In this document: positions 1 to 4,948 of the stretch, in pieces
Position numbering within the stretch: the stretch's first letter is position 1
Layout of the letters: each line of letters begins with the position of its first letter
Assembly (NCBI GenBank): GCA_028704125.1
Contig: JAQVLM010000244.1
Span: 1 to 5,508, forward strand
Reading direction: 5' to 3'
Length of the DNA stretch: 5,508 nucleotides
From: Opitutales bacterium
GTDB lineage: Bacteria; Verrucomicrobiota; Verrucomicrobiia; Opitutales; JAFGAQ01
Program-made: the position numbers and the translations under genes
The notes under the pieces: generated by a model
What the model saw: the letters and a program-made list of their open reading frames with translations, nothing else
Database searches by the model: none
Told to the model about the DNA's origin: nothing

Positions 1-432
1 TCAGTTCGCTATTGCCTCTTTCCTCCGACGAGCTTTATTCCCATTCTCGGAAAGAGGCAATGCGCCCACCCCACCTTCATATACAAATTTCACGCCCACC
101 TGTCCAAGCAACCGATACCACATCAATCCCTCCACGTTGGCGTGCACATACTTCATCCACTCCGCAAAGCACGCTCCAAACTTCCTCGGATCCAGCCCCA
201 TGAACACGTTGCGGAATGTGTCCGCACTGGGCGTGCCTCGCTCAAACGGGTAGTATTTGCGGAACTCCTCAACCCATACCTCGCCCATCTCCTTCATGTC
301 TTCAAAGCCTTCTCCTCCAACAAGAAAGCTTACCATCGCAACCAACATCACCTCCTCAAGCGGATACTGCACGTTCCAGCCCTTGCGGGGATCTTCAATA
401 TCTTTAAAATACATCTCTATGGGATTGTTCAT
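1..432 (-). CDS. Truncated ISAs1-family (H-repeat-associated) transposase, N-terminal fragment
   Basis: The 143-residue product matches the N-terminal region of ISAs1-type DDE transposases. It has an 'IEDPRKGWNVQYPLEEVML' start (about residues 12-30), a hydrophobic helix leading to GGEGFEDMKEMGE, an 'FERGTPSADTFRNVF' block (about 63-77) and a 'DPRKFGACFAEWMKYVHANV' block. Family members are usually about 350-400 residues, so the catalytic DDE domain is missing. After residue 100 the family pattern stops. The expected 'IDGKTLRGS'-type segment with the first catalytic Asp is absent from this frame. A shifted frame near 100-130 reads DVVSVAWTGGRE, which hints at a frameshift plus loss of that Asp. 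The start ATG (430-432) has AGGA five bases upstream on the minus strand. It is most likely a non-functional relic. That it belongs to the transposase family is fairly sure; the exact break point is inferred. Confidence 0.8.
   Translation of the reverse strand: MNNPIEMYFKDIEDPRKGWNVQYPLEEVMLVAMVSFLVGGEGFEDMKEMGEVWVEEFRKYYPFERGTPSADTFRNVFMGLDPRKFGACFAEWMKYVHANVEGLMWYRLLGQVGVKFVYEGGVGALPLSENGNKARRRKEAIAN
11..61. repeat. 13-bp perfect inverted repeat inside the 3' end of the transposase remnant
   Basis: ATTGCCTCTTTCC at 11-23 is exactly complementary to GGAAAGAGGCAAT at 49-61, with a 25-nt spacer. It lies just before the ORF's stop codon (TGA on the minus strand at 1-3), past the point where transposase similarity ends. 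It could be a hairpin acting as a terminator, the end of another small insertion, or the scar of the event that truncated the transposase. No T-run follows on either strand, so a simple intrinsic terminator is not well supported. Confidence 0.6.
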
Positions 433-436
433 CCCA
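420..436 (-). promoter_or_regulatory. Hairpin over the transposase start codon
   Basis: A 6-bp stem (420-425 with 431-436, arms TGGGAT and ATCCCA, loop TGTTC) contains the start codon of the minus-strand transposase at 430-432. The ribosome-binding AGGA lies just upstream. In mRNA the fold would cover the initiation codon. Some insertion sequences keep transposase translation low with such structures; that it does so here is inference. Confidence 0.35.
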
Positions 437-454
437 ATCCTATCTCAAATCATT

Positions 455-499
455 CGCAAAAAGTACAGATTATTTTATTATTTTCTTTATCTTTTTGCG
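455..499. repeat. 9-bp perfect inverted repeat upstream of the transposase remnant
   Basis: CGCAAAAAG at 455-463 is the exact reverse complement of CTTTTTGCG at 491-499. The 27-nt spacer is almost pure A/T. It lies between the transposase start (432) and the 3' end of the next minus-strand gene (525). It could be an operator-like palindrome for the transposase, a weak terminator for the gene ending at 525, or part of an element end. No U-tract follows the second arm, so the terminator reading is weak. Confidence 0.5.
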
Positions 500-524
500 T
501 CCTATTTCCATAAATACCTACAAA

Positions 525-842
525 TCATAACTTTCGGTCGCCCTGGATGCACTTGTTTTGTATGGAGCTACCTGAATACAGTCGTATTTCCTTTCTGTTC
601 ACACTAAATAGTATCGGGGGATCTGTAAGGATAGACAGTCCAAGTATGGCTCCAAATAGGAACATGGCTAGCGGGATCGACACAAACATGCGAATTAATG
701 CTGATGTAATTGAGAAGGACAAAAATGTCCCTACCGCAAATATCACAGAACATGGAATTGCAAAAAACCATCCAATACTCTTCGCATGCATCAAATCGTA
801 ATTCTCAGCGTCCTGATTTGTCATATCTGTCGAGGTGTCCAT
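525..842 (-). CDS. Small hypothetical membrane protein
   Basis: I do not recognise the family. The product from the ATG at 842 is 105 residues. It has a polar N-terminus (MDTSTDMTNQDAENYD), then two or three hydrophobic segments (roughly IGWFFAIPCSVIFAVGTFL, and SIPLAMFLFGAILGLSIL after an ALIRMF break). It ends in a basic tail of about 30 residues with NRKEIRLYSG. This suggests a small inner-membrane protein with a cytoplasmic tail. Start choice is uncertain. ATG 842 has GGGG nine bases upstream; ATG 881 would add 13 residues but has no better site; ATG 824 is also possible. It is on the same strand as the transposase fragment, 92 bp away, with the 455-499 inverted repeat between them. The hydrophobic pattern supports real coding, but no homology is claimed. 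Confidence 0.55.
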   Translation of the reverse strand: MDTSTDMTNQDAENYDLMHAKSIGWFFAIPCSVIFAVGTFLSFSITSALIRMFVSIPLAMFLFGAILGLSILTDPPILFSVNRKEIRLYSGSSIQNKCIQGDRKL

Positions 843-1350
843 ACAATCATTACCCCATATGTCAGAATGGAAAGGGATCATTCCGATTTGTCATGTAATT
901 TCCGCCCGAGACCCAACTGTCTGGATGGGTATCAGTGACACCGAGACTGCAACCGCCTGGACAACATCGCAGATCATGAACGAGGTTAGAGAGCAGGGTA
1001 TGCATGCCGGAGTGAGGAGGGGCTGAGACTACCCGATGCATCCCACGCATGACAAGCCTCGAATCCGAAGGACTACTACTCCGCACGATGCGAATCAAGA
1101 AGCAGGATGATCTTCCCGGAGGCCCCTTAACGGTGTTGATCATCCCTATCTGTGGATCATTTCGTTTCCTCACCCTTTATACCTGGGTGCCTCAGTGAGA
1201 GGGAGCATTTTCCGGGTGGGTATCCGCGGTTTGAACGATCCATACTTCATTCAATCAGGGAACGAAACCTGTCTGCGAATGACAATGTTGCAGGAATCGA
1301 TGCAATCCGGGTTTCTTAAAAATCCTTCCAGTCAGTGCCCTGGGAATGTG
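843..1350. other. Stretch of about 500 bp with no convincing gene
   Basis: Open frames here on either strand are short and give Arg/Ser/Pro/Cys-rich products without domain-like patterns, so I see no real gene. An 8-bp inverted repeat, GGATGATC (1105-1112) with GATCATCC (1138-1145), has a 25-nt spacer. The segment leads directly into repeat copy A. It may be decayed sequence of an older insertion; nothing in it shows a promoter or RNA gene clearly. Confidence 0.5.
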
Positions 1351-1499
1351 AATCCCATTGTCGCCAATCCATTCTCCATCAGAACCTGTGCATTCCCGAT
1401 TGCAAAACCTTTGAAACCTTTGCAGTCTTGATCGCGTGAATCAATCACTACCCCGTTTCCCTTGTTCATTGCCTGTGAATGGGAATTGGTAACCCTGTT
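1351..1499. repeat. 149-bp dispersed repeat, copy A
   Basis: It aligns without gaps to 2332-2480 (constant offset 981), with 127 of 149 bases identical by hand count (85%). The most conserved core is 33 identical bases at 1435-1467. Similarity fades at 1350 on the left and stops after CTGTT at 1499 on the right. An open minus-strand frame crosses both copies, but differences between them are mostly amino-acid changing, so it is probably non-coding. The start codon of the secreted-protein gene lies 12 nt beyond the right end. Confidence 0.85.
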
Positions 1500-1511
1500 C
1501 TGTGGAATGGA

Positions 1512-1907
1512 ATGAAGATCATTCATCTAATCATACTTGCCACCTCGATACTGGGATCTAGTCAGTTGCTGGCATCCGAAGATGAATCCGGGTTTCCGGA
1601 CATCGAGACCCTCGAGGCATTTGCCAGATCCTCTTGGGGAGGTGGAGAAATTGAACTCCTTGAAAATGGAGACGATCAATTAGCGATCATTCGGCGGCAA
1701 TTCACTTCAGGTGTGGATAGCTGTATTCTATCAATTTATACGAAACAGAAACAAGGATGGTTTCGAGCGATCGAAACGAATCCTGTATCCAATGGGTATA
1801 TGAGTTTTGAGCAAGACGGTGACACCGTCCGATTCTTTGACTCGGATTCAAATGCAGAAGTATTCAGAGTCTCGATATCAAATCTAAGCACATGGAATTC
1901 CAAATAA
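1512..1907 (+). CDS. Small secreted (signal-peptide) hypothetical protein
   Basis: The product is 131 residues with no family I recognise. The N-terminus is a typical Sec signal peptide: MK, then a hydrophobic core IIHLIILATSILG, then SSQLLA with likely cleavage after Ala21, before SEDESG. The mature protein of about 110 residues is acidic and mixed, with one Cys (SGVDSCILSIY), a TKQKQGW turn and a C-terminal beta-rich part (YMSFEQDGDTVRFFDSDSNAEVFRVSIS). It is probably periplasmic or exported. A longer frame opens at 1479, but those 11 extra residues come from repeat copy A. ATG 1512 puts the signal peptide at the N-terminus and has GGA five bases upstream, so 1512 is preferred. The next gene follows 76 bp later on the same strand. 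It is probably a real gene of unknown function. Confidence 0.75.
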   Translation: MKIIHLIILATSILGSSQLLASEDESGFPDIETLEAFARSSWGGGEIELLENGDDQLAIIRRQFTSGVDSCILSIYTKQKQGWFRAIETNPVSNGYMSFEQDGDTVRFFDSDSNAEVFRVSISNLSTWNSK

Positions 1908-1983
1908 TAATCTGGCAGAACCGGAAGACGCAGGTAACGTCGATTCGCGCTTTGCCACACATTGACGTAGGGAATGAGATGAT

Positions 1984-2259
1984 ATGAAATGGATGATCAC
2001 ATCCTTGTTGGTGTCTGGTGGCAACATCTGGCTAATGCTTGCATTTGCTTCCAGCAAGCTTGGCCCTATTCCCCTGTCCCTACCGATCCTCCTCGCCGCC
2101 GTGACGCTCGGCGCATCCATCGGATCCGTTGTCAGCGTCATCATTGGCAAGGTCCGTCACAGTCAGTTGAGAATTGCGCACCTCATTGCGGCTGCCCCAT
2201 GGGCTGTCGCAACGGTATTCAATCTTTGGGCATTCCAAGGAGTGCTTTACGTCACGTGA
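1984..2259 (+). CDS. Small hypothetical inner-membrane protein
   Basis: The product is 91 residues and highly hydrophobic, with three likely membrane helices. These are about residues 4-24 (ITSLLVSGGNIWLMLAFA), 30-54 (SLPILLAAVTLGASIGSVVSVIIG) and 66-88 (IAHLIAAAPWAVATVFNLWAF). A short basic loop (KVRHSQLR) follows helix 2, so that loop is likely cytoplasmic. ATG 1984 is chosen because AGGG lies about a dozen bases upstream and no earlier in-frame start gives a sensible N-terminus. It is on the same strand as the secreted-protein gene, so the two may be co-transcribed. I recognise no family; function is unknown. Confidence 0.65.
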   Translation: MKWMITSLLVSGGNIWLMLAFASSKLGPIPLSLPILLAAVTLGASIGSVVSVIIGKVRHSQLRIAHLIAAAPWAVATVFNLWAFQGVLYVT

Positions 2260-2331
2260 TATCCCCTAACCATGCAGTCTCCAGCCGGACTTCGCCCTAA
2301 TCCGGGACATGAACGACGGCTGGGTAGTCCG

Positions 2332-2480
2332 AATCCCATAGGCACAACTCCATTCTCCAGCAGAACCGGTGCATTCCCGGTTGCAAAACCTTCGAAACCT
2401 CTCCAGCATTGACCACGTGAATCAATCACTACCCCGTTTCCCTTGTTCGTTGTCTTTGGATGGGAACTTGTAACGCTGTT
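2332..2480. repeat. 149-bp dispersed repeat, copy B
   Basis: This is the second copy of the repeat at 1351-1499, same orientation, 85% identical and ungapped, with the identical 33-base core at 2416-2448. Similarity again ends just after CTGTT (2480). The GTG start of the next gene comes 10 nt later, almost the same spacing as in copy A. The two genes that follow the copies share no visible sequence. Upstream of the copy, CCAGCC (2281-2286) and GGCTGG (2318-2323) could pair weakly. Confidence 0.85.
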
Positions 2481-2490
2481 TGAAAACTGA

Positions 2491-2931
2491 GTGAGGACCA
2501 AGGTTTCAGCATACGGTCGGAGTGGGAGTTTTTTACTCACGGACAAATCGTTTTACGCTACCGCACCGTTGTTTACCATCGAGCCCTGGGCGGGACTCTA
2601 TTATGTTTTCCACGGACTTTGCCTCCCACTTGTTTTTGAGAGAGTCGTCGGTCAGTATCGCGACCACCGGGTTCGAGCGGATTTCTGGAAGAGACAGGAA
2701 GCCATAATGCATTGGCAGACGATGCAGAGTCTATGGGTTCCTGTCATTGACTTCGTGACAGATTCCGATTTCCACCATTACATCGCATTTAGCTTTCATC
2801 CTTCCCAAATTGGATGGTGGTGGAATCAACAATTTGGCGATTCAAAGGAGTTGACCCAACATAGAATTGGTCGCCTTGCCGAACTCTTTGATGAACTTGG
2901 AAGCGCGATCAGAGATAGACAAATTCAGTAG
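2491..2931 (+). CDS. Hypothetical aromatic-rich protein
   Basis: The 146-residue frame opens with GTG directly after an in-frame TGA (2488-2490). I do not recognise the family. The sequence is rich in Trp, Phe, Tyr and His: EPWAGLYYVFHGL (31-43), WKRQEAIMHWQTMQSLW (66-82), DFHHYIAFSFHP (93-104) and a WWW run at 109-111. It ends with a charged helix (RIGRLAELFDELGSAIRDRQ). No signal peptide or clear membrane helix is seen. The first 20 or so residues look less protein-like, and no Shine-Dalgarno site precedes the GTG, so the true start may be internal or the gene may be a fragment. It starts 10 nt after repeat copy B. The next short ORF (2950) is in the same frame, separated by the TAG stop and 18 nt. 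Confidence 0.55.
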   Translation: MRTKVSAYGRSGSFLLTDKSFYATAPLFTIEPWAGLYYVFHGLCLPLVFERVVGQYRDHRVRADFWKRQEAIMHWQTMQSLWVPVIDFVTDSDFHHYIAFSFHPSQIGWWWNQQFGDSKELTQHRIGRLAELFDELGSAIRDRQIQ

Positions 2932-2949
2932 AACAAGACGCTCCATCCA

Positions 2950-3183
2950 ATGGCCCCACCGATTCCAATCATTTCGGATTTCACCCTCTCGCAGATGGAG
3001 AAGATCATTGACGCTACTGAAGAAACTGAGTTTGCCAAAGCATCGGAGACTCTAGATGATTTGTTTAGCAACACACTGATACGGATTAACGGAAACAGGA
3101 TCGAACCAGACGGCGCAGACAATGGCGCTTCGCGCCGCTCCTTGCCTTTACCTTGTGCAGAAGGGAGTGAGTATGGAGACTAA
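2950..3183 (+). CDS. Short hypothetical ORF running into a GC hairpin
   Basis: The ORF is 77 codons. Residues 1-48 look like a real helical peptide (FTLSQMEKIIDATEETEF, then SETLDDLFSNTLI). From residue 49 the product (GNRIEPDGADNGASRRS) is encoded by the GC hairpin at 3111-3137 and looks like accidental translation. Its stop overlaps the first 11 bases of the methyltransferase gene. No ribosome-binding site precedes ATG 2950; ATG 2995 is an alternative. The likely picture is a short gene or gene tail whose 3' end was replaced when the hairpin and methyltransferase segment joined, or else a chance ORF. No function can be given. Confidence 0.35.
   Translation: MAPPIPIISDFTLSQMEKIIDATEETEFAKASETLDDLFSNTLIRINGNRIEPDGADNGASRRSLPLPCAEGSEYGD
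3097..3140. repeat. GC-rich hairpin, recombination-site-like
   Basis: In a region of average composition, GGCGC (3124-3128) and GCGCC (3132-3136) form a tight stem with a TTC loop. An alternative 6-bp stem pairs CGGCGC (3111-3116) with GCGCCG (3132-3137). Such competing GC stems occur in folded attC sites of integron cassettes, and the downstream gene starts about 35 nt later. The canonical GTTRRRY core and its matching RYYYAAC partner are not found, so the site is only attC-like. It could also be a transcription-attenuating hairpin for the gene that follows. Confidence 0.35.
3161..3167 (+). promoter_or_regulatory. Ribosome-binding site of the methyltransferase gene
   Basis: AAGGGAG lies five bases before ATG 3173. 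It is the strongest Shine-Dalgarno site in the window. It sets the start at 3173 rather than at the longer in-frame start at 3122, whose extra 17 codons come from the hairpin region. Confidence 0.75.
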
Positions 3184-3871
3184 TAGCCTGAAATTGCCGG
3201 TGGCGGGCGTCGTTCAAGCGATCATCTTCGTGATCGTGGTCCCGTTTCTGCCCCTCCTGATCTCGCAAAGATGGTTATGGTGGGCGGCGTGGGCGTTTGC
3301 CGTGATCTCGGTCCTTGGCTTCGCGATCAGCAGGAGGCTGGCGGCCAAGCGCAACCCTGGACTGATCGAAGAGCGAGCCCAGTTCATGCATCACAAGGAC
3401 ATTAAGTCCTGGGACAAGGTGATGGCTCGTCTCGTCGGCCTTAGCGGAGCTGCGGTTCCGCTTGTCGCTGGACTGGATGCTAGGTTCGAATGGTCCTCGC
3501 CCTTCGGGACGTGGGTCAACGTCATCGCTCTGGTCATACTGCTAATCGGATATGTCGTCTCCTCATACGCGCTGTTCGAAAACCGCTTCTTCTCCGGAGT
3601 GGTTCGTATCCAGAAGGAACGAAAACACGAGGTGGTCTCGACCGGTCCATACGGGCTTGTCCGTCACCCCGGGTATGCCGGAGGACTGCTCGTGTATCTC
3701 ACAGTCCCGTTCCTGCTCGACTCTTGGTGGACCTGTATTCCGGCGGCCGTCTTTGCGGTAGTGATCGTGGTGCGCACAGATCTCGAGGACGTGACACTGC
3801 ATGAGGAACTTCCCGGCTATCGAGCCTACGCCGACCGGGTGCGTTTTCGACTGCTTCCGGGCGTGTGGTGA
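3173..3871 (+). CDS. Isoprenylcysteine carboxyl methyltransferase (ICMT) family membrane protein
   Basis: The 232-residue polytopic membrane protein has the marks of bacterial ICMT/PEMT-like methyltransferases, which use S-adenosylmethionine to methylate small or lipid-linked substrates at the membrane. Likely helices lie at about 9-31, 35-52, 85-101, 112-134 and 170-200. The motif NPGLIEER (61-68) is typical of this group. The C-terminal cofactor region reads HEVVSTGPYGLVRHPGYAGG (152-171), with the R164-H165-P166 motif. It is followed by TDLEDVTLHEELPGYRAY and a VRFRLLPGVW end, the usual family ending. Length is normal, so the gene looks intact. The true substrate is unknown; bacteria generally lack prenylated CaaX proteins. 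Sampled lines are about 52-63% G+C against about 40-47% in nearby small genes, suggesting separate origin. It sits alone between non-coding segments, apparently without operon partners. Confidence 0.9.
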   Translation: METNSLKLPVAGVVQAIIFVIVVPFLPLLISQRWLWWAAWAFAVISVLGFAISRRLAAKRNPGLIEERAQFMHHKDIKSWDKVMARLVGLSGAAVPLVAGLDARFEWSSPFGTWVNVIALVILLIGYVVSSYALFENRFFSGVVRIQKERKHEVVSTGPYGLVRHPGYAGGLLVYLTVPFLLDSWWTCIPAAVFAVVIVVRTDLEDVTLHEELPGYRAYADRVRFRLLPGVW

Positions 3872-4012
3872 CACCTGCTGCCTGACATGCGCATCCAGTC
3901 GACTGCGTGAGGTAGTCTGATGAAGTGAGGCACTCGGCCGTGGCTGACGCGTAGAGCGTTATGCAAAAAGAACCCCTCAGAATCTGAAGTCAGTTCAGCC
4001 GCTCGACAAGTC
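3872..4012. other. Non-coding segment with an integron-core-like motif and small palindromes
   Basis: This 141-bp stretch holds no gene. GCGTTATGC occurs at about 3956-3964 and resembles the 3' core (GTTRRRY-type) of an integron cassette site, with one base off consensus. A matching left core (GCATAAC-like) is not present. A short palindrome TCAGAATCTGA lies near 3978-3988. None of these proves a recombination site or a terminator. Confidence 0.3.
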
Positions 4013-4204
4013 GTGAGCTTGTTCGTGATTAGAGAAATGGAGGCGAAAGATTTCGCTGAAGGTATACTAGAGCTTTCGTCTGAATCGGAAACAAGACAAT
4101 CGAGGCTGAGGAGGATCAAGACGATGCTCTCACCTATTCCGCATCAGGATCGCTATGAAGCATCGCTGCAATGGCCAATTCCTGTGGTTTGGCCTGTGAC
4201 CTAA
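4013..4204 (+). pseudogene. Possible N-terminal fragment of a GNAT-type acetyltransferase
   Basis: The ORF has a GTG start and 63 codons. Its opening, LFVIREMEAKDFAEGILEL, resembles the first strand and helix of GNAT N-acetyltransferases, where an 'IRxMxxxDFxxGxL' pattern is common. After about residue 24 it becomes charged (ESETRQSRLRRIKTML) and ends in PIPVVWPVT with no acetyl-CoA binding loop. GNAT proteins usually have about 140-180 residues, so if related this is a broken remnant. It is equally possible that it is a chance ORF. It converges on the Lon-N gene, with the terminator-like hairpin between them. Confidence 0.3.
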
Positions 4205-4231
4205 TCTATCGTCCTTCCGCTCAAACGCAGG

Positions 4232-4273
4232 AAAACCCCATCCTCAGTAAATGCTGGAAGATGGATCGGTTTT
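4232..4273 (-). terminator. Candidate two-way terminator hairpin
   Basis: AAAACC (4232-4237) pairs with GGTTTT (4268-4273), and CCATC (4238-4242) pairs with GATGG (4260-4264). Only a 3-nt bulge (4265-4267) interrupts an 11-bp stem, and the loop is 17 nt. It begins directly after the stop codon of the minus-strand Lon-N gene and lies just past the end of the plus-strand ORF at 4204. The A-run and T-run flanks would suit termination in both directions. The rather large loop makes this a moderate call. Confidence 0.55.
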
Positions 4274-4948
4274 TCAATTGCGGCTGAGATCGTCGTCGCT
4301 GAGGTTGTGTTGCATGCGATTGCGATGGGATTTGTCGAGTCGCTGTTCCTGAAGGTCGCTGATGAGGAGTTGGAAACGCTGCCGGACATCCTGCGACTCG
4401 AGGATAGCCTGTTTGACATCATTTTTGCCTGCGAAAAGGAAAGCGGCGGTGTCCGCGAAGGCTTCGGGTTCCTCTATGGCTTCCATGTGGTGGATCACCG
4501 CGTCGATCTCGGGGTTATTGCCTTTGGGGTGAATGGCCCGAATGAGCCGAAGGACGTGTCCGCAGAGCCTTCTTCCTGGGGAGTGGGCGATTGGGGTGGT
4601 CCTGAGCGGGCTGACATCCAGAATCGGGTAAAGGTCAGTGCCCCAGCCGTGGACGGCCATCCGGGCGATTCCCTCCAGTATGAGGTTGGATGTGCCATCT
4701 GAATGGGTTTGACAGGCTTTGACGAAACCCGCCGTCGCCACGGGGGCAAGGGTGTTCCATTCTTCTTCTGATTCGCGGGGCGCAAGGGGCGCGACGATAC
4801 CGAAAATGCATTCACCGGAGAGGGCATCCTCAAGCATGCGGCGGTAGCGGTGTTCGAAGAGGTAGAGCGGCAGTGCGGTTGACGGGTAGAGAACCGTTTC
4901 GGACAATACCATGCAGGGAAGCTGAGAGGGGAGTGAAAAGGTCGTCAT
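4274..4948 (-). CDS. LON peptidase substrate-binding domain-containing protein
   Basis: The 224-residue product matches the stand-alone Lon N-terminal (substrate-binding) domain family. Near the start, LPCMVLSETVLYPSTALPLY and LFEHRYRRMLEDAL (about residues 10-43) correspond to the family's 'LPLFPLxxxVLFPGxxLPLxIFExRYRxxxxDAL' pattern. This is followed by FGIVAPLAP (49-57), a GTAGFVKA-type strand region (VATAGFVKA, 70-78) and NLILEGIARMAVHGW (88-102). The second half is helical (EIDAVIHHMEAI, FADTAAFLFAG, then VKQAILESQDVRQRFQLLISDL), as in family members. There is no AAA+ ATPase and no Ser-Lys protease domain, so it is not a protease. It probably binds unfolded or specific proteins as an adaptor or chaperone-like factor, though the role of such short members is not well defined. 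ATG 4948 is placed correctly for the domain, but no clear Shine-Dalgarno site precedes it. It is divergent from the gene at 5186. Confidence 0.85.
   Translation of the reverse strand: MTTFSLPSQLPCMVLSETVLYPSTALPLYLFEHRYRRMLEDALSGECIFGIVAPLAPRESEEEWNTLAPVATAGFVKACQTHSDGTSNLILEGIARMAVHGWGTDLYPILDVSPLRTTPIAHSPGRRLCGHVLRLIRAIHPKGNNPEIDAVIHHMEAIEEPEAFADTAAFLFAGKNDVKQAILESQDVRQRFQLLISDLQEQRLDKSHRNRMQHNLSDDDLSRN

Noticed and set aside
142..513. Plus-strand ORF opposite the transposase fragment
   Set aside because: It is antisense to a recognisable transposase and its product has no protein-like pattern.
862..1173. 103-codon minus-strand ORF
   Set aside because: The product is Arg/Ser/Pro/Cys-rich, with no domain-like pattern and no ribosome-binding site; treated as chance.
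2281..2323. CCAGCC/GGCTGG pair as a terminator of the gene ending at 2259
   Set aside because: It has a six-base stem with a loop of over 30 nt and no T-run; too weak.
2247..2546. 99-codon minus-strand ORF covering repeat copy B
   Set aside because: Compared with copy A its codons mostly show amino-acid changes, and its ends extend into unrelated sequence; not a protein under selection.
3563..3874. Minus-strand ORF opposite the methyltransferase
   Set aside because: It is a shadow of a clear ICMT-family gene in the other direction.
3872..3964. Full integron attC site after the methyltransferase gene
   Set aside because: A right core-like motif exists, but no complementary left core or paired L boxes could be found.
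4307..4702. 131-codon plus-strand ORF opposite the Lon-N gene
   Set aside because: It is antisense to a gene with strong family motifs; a composition-driven shadow.
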